Assembly (NCBI GenBank): GCA_046590205.1
Contig: JBKJTT010000058.1
Span: 1 to 35,263 of the forward strand
Direction of reading: 5' to 3'
Origin: DATDEW01 sp046590205
Lineage (GTDB): Bacteria > Bacteroidota > Ignavibacteria > Palsa-1295
DNA: 35,263 nucleotides
Of the stretch, positions 32,331 through 35,263 are shown piece after piece. The position numbers and the translations under genes are program-made. The notes below the pieces were generated by a model, which did no database searches, was not told the origin of the DNA, and worked only from the letters and a program-made list of their open reading frames with translations. Position 1 is the stretch's first letter; every line of letters begins with the position of its first letter.

Positions 32331-34130
32331 ATGAGTTCGTTCAATATAACCACCCAGCTTCTCGTCGATGCAAAACGCGACGGATTTAGTGATAAGCAAC
32401 TTGCTGAAATCTTTGGCGTTACCGAGTCGGAAGTCCGCTCCAGACGCATAGAACTCGGCGTAATTCCCGTTTTTAAGACGGTAGATACCTGTGCCGCAGA
32501 GTTTGCCGCCGAGACACCGTACCACTATTCCACTTACGAGCAGGAAAATGAGTCCATCAGAACGAACCGCAAGAAAGTAGCTATCCTTGGCGGAGGTCCG
32601 AACCGAATCGGGCAGGGTATTGAGTTCGATTATTGCTGCGTACATGCCGCGAAAGCACTCCGCGAAGAGGGGTATGAGACGATAATGATCAACTGCAACC
32701 CCGAGACAGTCTCGACCGATTACGACACTTGCGACAAGCTTTACTTCGAGCCCCTGACCTTTGAGGATACGATGAATATCCTTGACCACGAAAAACCCGA
32801 CGGAGTGATTGTTACTTTCGGCGGACAAACACCACTCAAACTTGCAAAACCGCTCGAAGCTGCCGGAGTTAAAATTCTCGGTACCGCACCAGATAACATC
32901 GACGCGGCAGAAGACCGTAAGCGTTTTGGCGAGTTGATTGATAGCCTCGGTATCAAATGCCCGCCGTATGGCACGGCAACAACTGTAGAAGAGGCAGTCG
33001 AAGTCGCTGATCGAATCGGGTATCCTGTTCTGGTTCGTCCGAGTTACGTGCTTGGGGGCCGGGCAATGGAAATATGCTACCGCTCCGAATCGGTAGCTGA
33101 ATACATGGAGAATGCAAAAGGCGTAAGCAACGAACGTCCTGTTCTCATTGATAGATTTTTGGAAGATGCTTACGAGTTTGATGTTGATGCTATCCGTGAT
33201 ATGACAGGCGACATCGTCATCGGCGGTGTTATGCAGCATATCGAAGAGGCAGGTATCCACTCGGGTGATTCATCGAGCGTTATTCCTCCGTATGATGCTT
33301 CCGATAAAGTCTATGACACTATCGTAAGCCATACTCGCAAACTTGCCGAGGCTCTAAATGTTATCGGGCTTATTAATGTCCAGTATGCTGTCAAGGATGA
33401 GATCGTCTATGTACTTGAAGTGAATCCTCGTGCCAGCCGCACAGTGCCTTTCGTTGCGAAGTCAACAGGTCGCCCGCTAGCGAAAATCGCAGCGAAGGTG
33501 ATGATTGGAAAGAAGCTGAAAGACCTTGGTATCAAAGACTTCAACAAGAATGTCAACTTTGTCTCAATCAAAGAGTCTGTTTTTCCATTCGATAAATTTC
33601 CGAAGGTCAAGATGTTCTTAGGACCTGAAATGCGCTCGACAGGTGAAGTGATGGGACTCGGAAAAGATTTTGGCGAAGCGATACTCAAGTCGCATATCTC
33701 TGCAAATCTCCGAATCCCGACAGAAGGTACTGTGTTCGTCTCACTCCGCGACCTCGATAAAAAACCAAAGACGACAGAGATAATCAAAGGACTTTATGAT
33801 ATTGGCTTCAAAGTGATAGCCACAAGCGGTACGGCTAAGTACCTTAAAGAGCAAGGCATATCCGTCGAGAACATCTTGAAAGTATCCGAAGGCAGACCGA
33901 ACGTCGTTGATGCTATCAAGAATGGGGAAGTGCAGCTCGTCATCAATACCCCAACAGGCGAAATATCCCGAATTGCTGAATACGAAATCGGCTGGGCAGC
34001 TATCGCCTACAAAGTCCCGTTCATCACAACCCTAACTGCTGCCGCAAGTGTGGTCAGTGCAGTAAAATACCTCCGAAAAGGGGAGCATAGCGTGTTGAGT
34101 GTACAGGAATTGCATGAGCAATTACAATAG
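32331..34130 (+). CDS. carB: Carbamoyl-phosphate synthase large subunit, C-terminal half (split CarB)
   Basis: The 599-aa product begins with the second part of the oligomerisation domain (FNITTQLLVDAKRDGFSDKQ, then TCAAEF), picking up within about ten residues of where the other half stops. The second ATP-grasp, which makes carbamoyl phosphate from carbamate, follows: VAILGGGPNRIGQGIEFDYC, TFGGQTPLKLA, VRPSYVLGGRAMEI, LEVNPRASRTVPFVAKSTG. It ends with the MGS-like allosteric domain (GTVFVSLRDLDK, VIATSGTAKYLKEQGI, VQLVINTPTGE), normally the site of UMP and ornithine control in enterics. I use the ATG at 32331 because a -7 box lies 6 bp upstream; an ATG at 32283 would precede the promoter. 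Both halves total about 1094 aa, close to full-length CarB (1073 in E. coli). Confidence 0.95.
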   Translation: MSSFNITTQLLVDAKRDGFSDKQLAEIFGVTESEVRSRRIELGVIPVFKTVDTCAAEFAAETPYHYSTYEQENESIRTNRKKVAILGGGPNRIGQGIEFDYCCVHAAKALREEGYETIMINCNPETVSTDYDTCDKLYFEPLTFEDTMNILDHEKPDGVIVTFGGQTPLKLAKPLEAAGVKILGTAPDNIDAAEDRKRFGELIDSLGIKCPPYGTATTVEEAVEVADRIGYPVLVRPSYVLGGRAMEICYRSESVAEYMENAKGVSNERPVLIDRFLEDAYEFDVDAIRDMTGDIVIGGVMQHIEEAGIHSGDSSSVIPPYDASDKVYDTIVSHTRKLAEALNVIGLINVQYAVKDEIVYVLEVNPRASRTVPFVAKSTGRPLAKIAAKVMIGKKLKDLGIKDFNKNVNFVSIKESVFPFDKFPKVKMFLGPEMRSTGEVMGLGKDFGEAILKSHISANLRIPTEGTVFVSLRDLDKKPKTTEIIKGLYDIGFKVIATSGTAKYLKEQGISVENILKVSEGRPNVVDAIKNGEVQLVINTPTGEISRIAEYEIGWAAIAYKVPFITTLTAAASVVSAVKYLRKGEHSVLSVQELHEQLQ

Positions 34131-34137
34131 AATATAT

Positions 34138-35263
34138 CTAAACAAGTGATCCCAACGCCGCTAGAAACATTACTAATGTTGCAAGCCACCCTAATATCTG
34201 TAGCGGTTTTGAAATAGTAAATTGCCCCATGATCTTTTTATTGTGCGACATTATCATCATCATGAACATGATCGGCACAGCAAGAATACCATTTGCAACA
34301 GCCGCGTAGTAGAGTGCCTTCATCGGTGGTATTCCTATAAAATTTAGAAGAAAACCAACTGCGAAGGCAGCCGCTATCACACCGTAGAATAGCTTTGCTT
34401 CAGCAGGTTTCTTCTCTATCCCAACCGGAGCACCGAGTAATTCACCTATAGCATAGGCAAGTGACCCGGCAAGTACCGGCAATGCGAGCATCCCTGTACC
34501 GATGATGCCAAAGGCGAAGAGGAGAGATGCTTGCTTTCCCGCAAGCGGTTCAAGTGCCTGTGCCGCTTGTGCAGCGGAATCTATATTCGTTATCCCGCTC
34601 TTATGAAGTGTGGATGCTGCAACCAACATGATAAAAAATGCGACCAAGTTACTAAATGCCATCCCAACCGATGTATCTATGTTGATTCTATTGAAAGCTT
34701 TGGGTGCTTGTCGTGGTGCAATGATGAGCGGCTTTGCCTTCGGGTCATCTTCCTCTTCTTCAGCTTCTTCGGATGCTTGCCAGAAGAAAAGATACGGTGA
34801 GATCGTCGTACCCAAAATGGCAATTATCATCGTAAGATATTCACTCGATAATGTGATATGTGGGAGAACAACACTTTGAAGTGCACCAAGCCAATCGATC
34901 GTGATAACAAAGACTACTGCAATATATGAAAAGAGTGAGAGAGTGAGTATGCGAAGTATTTTTACATATTTTGAATAGGGAATAACAATAATGAGTGTGC
35001 AGGAAAGGAGTGTTATGATGAATGAATAGATTCGTGAGTCTCCATCAATAAGCAGTGTTGTAGCTTCACCGATGGCTGCTATATCTGCACCGATGTTGAT
35101 CGTATTGGCAATTGCCAAGAGAACAACGAATCCGAATGCGATGCTCTTACTATAATGTGTACGAATATTGGCTGATAACCCTTTCCCCGTTACTCTCCCG
35201 ATTCGAGCTGTTACTTCTTGGATAGCAACAAGCATCGGGAGAGTAACGGGGAAAGGGTTATCA
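34138..35263 (-). CDS. NRAMP-family divalent metal transporter, N-terminus missing
   Basis: An NRAMP-type proton-coupled Mn2+/Fe2+ transporter running off the right edge. Visible are VAIQEVTARIGRVTGKGL, ANTINIGADIAAIGEA (TM4 region), TTISPYLFFWQASEEAEEE (the TM6 signature of a bacterial subgroup) and about nine hydrophobic segments, with an acidic loop (EEAEEEEDDPKAKP) after TM6. The TM1 metal-binding Asp-Pro-Gly segment should lie upstream, outside the window, so metal ligands cannot be fully checked. The frame is open to the edge, but the last 30 bases (35234-35263) are an inverted copy of 35173-35202 and may not be the true upstream sequence. The gene ends 8 bp from the carB half and converges on it. 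Confidence 0.85.
   Translation of the reverse strand, partial: DNPFPVTLPMLVAIQEVTARIGRVTGKGLSANIRTHYSKSIAFGFVVLLAIANTINIGADIAAIGEATTLLIDGDSRIYSFIITLLSCTLIIVIPYSKYVKILRILTLSLFSYIAVVFVITIDWLGALQSVVLPHITLSSEYLTMIIAILGTTISPYLFFWQASEEAEEEEDDPKAKPLIIAPRQAPKAFNRINIDTSVGMAFSNLVAFFIMLVAASTLHKSGITNIDSAAQAAQALEPLAGKQASLLFAFGIIGTGMLALPVLAGSLAYAIGELLGAPVGIEKKPAEAKLFYGVIAAAFAVGFLLNFIGIPPMKALYYAAVANGILAVPIMFMMMIMSHNKKIMGQFTISKPLQILGWLATLVMFLAALGSLV
35173..35263. repeat. 30-bp perfect inverted repeat ending exactly at the window edge
   Basis: Bases 35173-35202 (tgataaccctttcccc...) and 35234-35263 are exact reverse complements separated by 31 bases. The left arm is ordinary NRAMP coding sequence (RIGRVTGKGLS on the minus strand). 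The repeat continues to the last base given, which suggests a fold-back contig end rather than a biological element. Confidence 0.8.

Overview
The window does not read as one genome. Positions 1 to about 9983 are a visibly AT-rich Bacteroidota segment. From about 9984 to the end the DNA is richer in GC, with different codon use, and comes from a second member of the FCB group. The lineage of the second part is a guess (Ignavibacteria/Kapabacteria-like), based on a type IX secretion C-terminal signal, Bacteroidetes-type TAnnTTTG promoter boxes, mixed Shine-Dalgarno use and characteristic intergenic repeats. The two parts meet inside the conserved 5' region of two different 16S rRNA genes joined head to head. 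The simplest explanation is a chimeric contig, so gene order must not be read across position 9984.

Bacteroidota part (1-9983): an McrB-like restriction ATPase running off the left edge; a tandem DUF1599 protein divergent from folP; a tight minus-strand operon of three exported proteins (1498-aa giant, outer-membrane barrel, lipoprotein); yajQ; then an rRNA leader with two consecutive -33/-7 promoters and the first 287 bases of a 16S gene.

Second part (9984-35263): the inverted 16S 5' fragment and its leader; a lipoprotein; a cluster of dispersed palindromic repeats; a helicase-less type ISP-like restriction-modification enzyme with a repeat inserted in frame; rpsA; an HI0933-family flavoprotein converging on an LD-carboxypeptidase; a shortened YtcJ-type amidohydrolase and a secreted CXXCH protein; an arsenic operon (arsR, arsI, arsC, aquaporin) with two matching candidate ArsR operators; an outer-membrane barrel; then a carbamoyl-phosphate synthase large subunit split into two genes about 6 kb apart. 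Between the halves lie an alpha/beta hydrolase, a lipoprotein, a T9SS-exported M4 metalloprotease and a Xaa-Pro aminopeptidase. An NRAMP transporter runs off the right edge, where the last 30 bases are an exact inverted copy of sequence 31 bases inside, suggesting a fold-back end artefact.

The most interesting biology is the split CarB with near-matching promoters on both halves, the self-contained arsR-arsI-arsC-aquaporin module that uses a channel rather than a visible efflux pump, and repeats that have entered coding sequences in frame. No CRISPR array, tRNA or transposase was seen.
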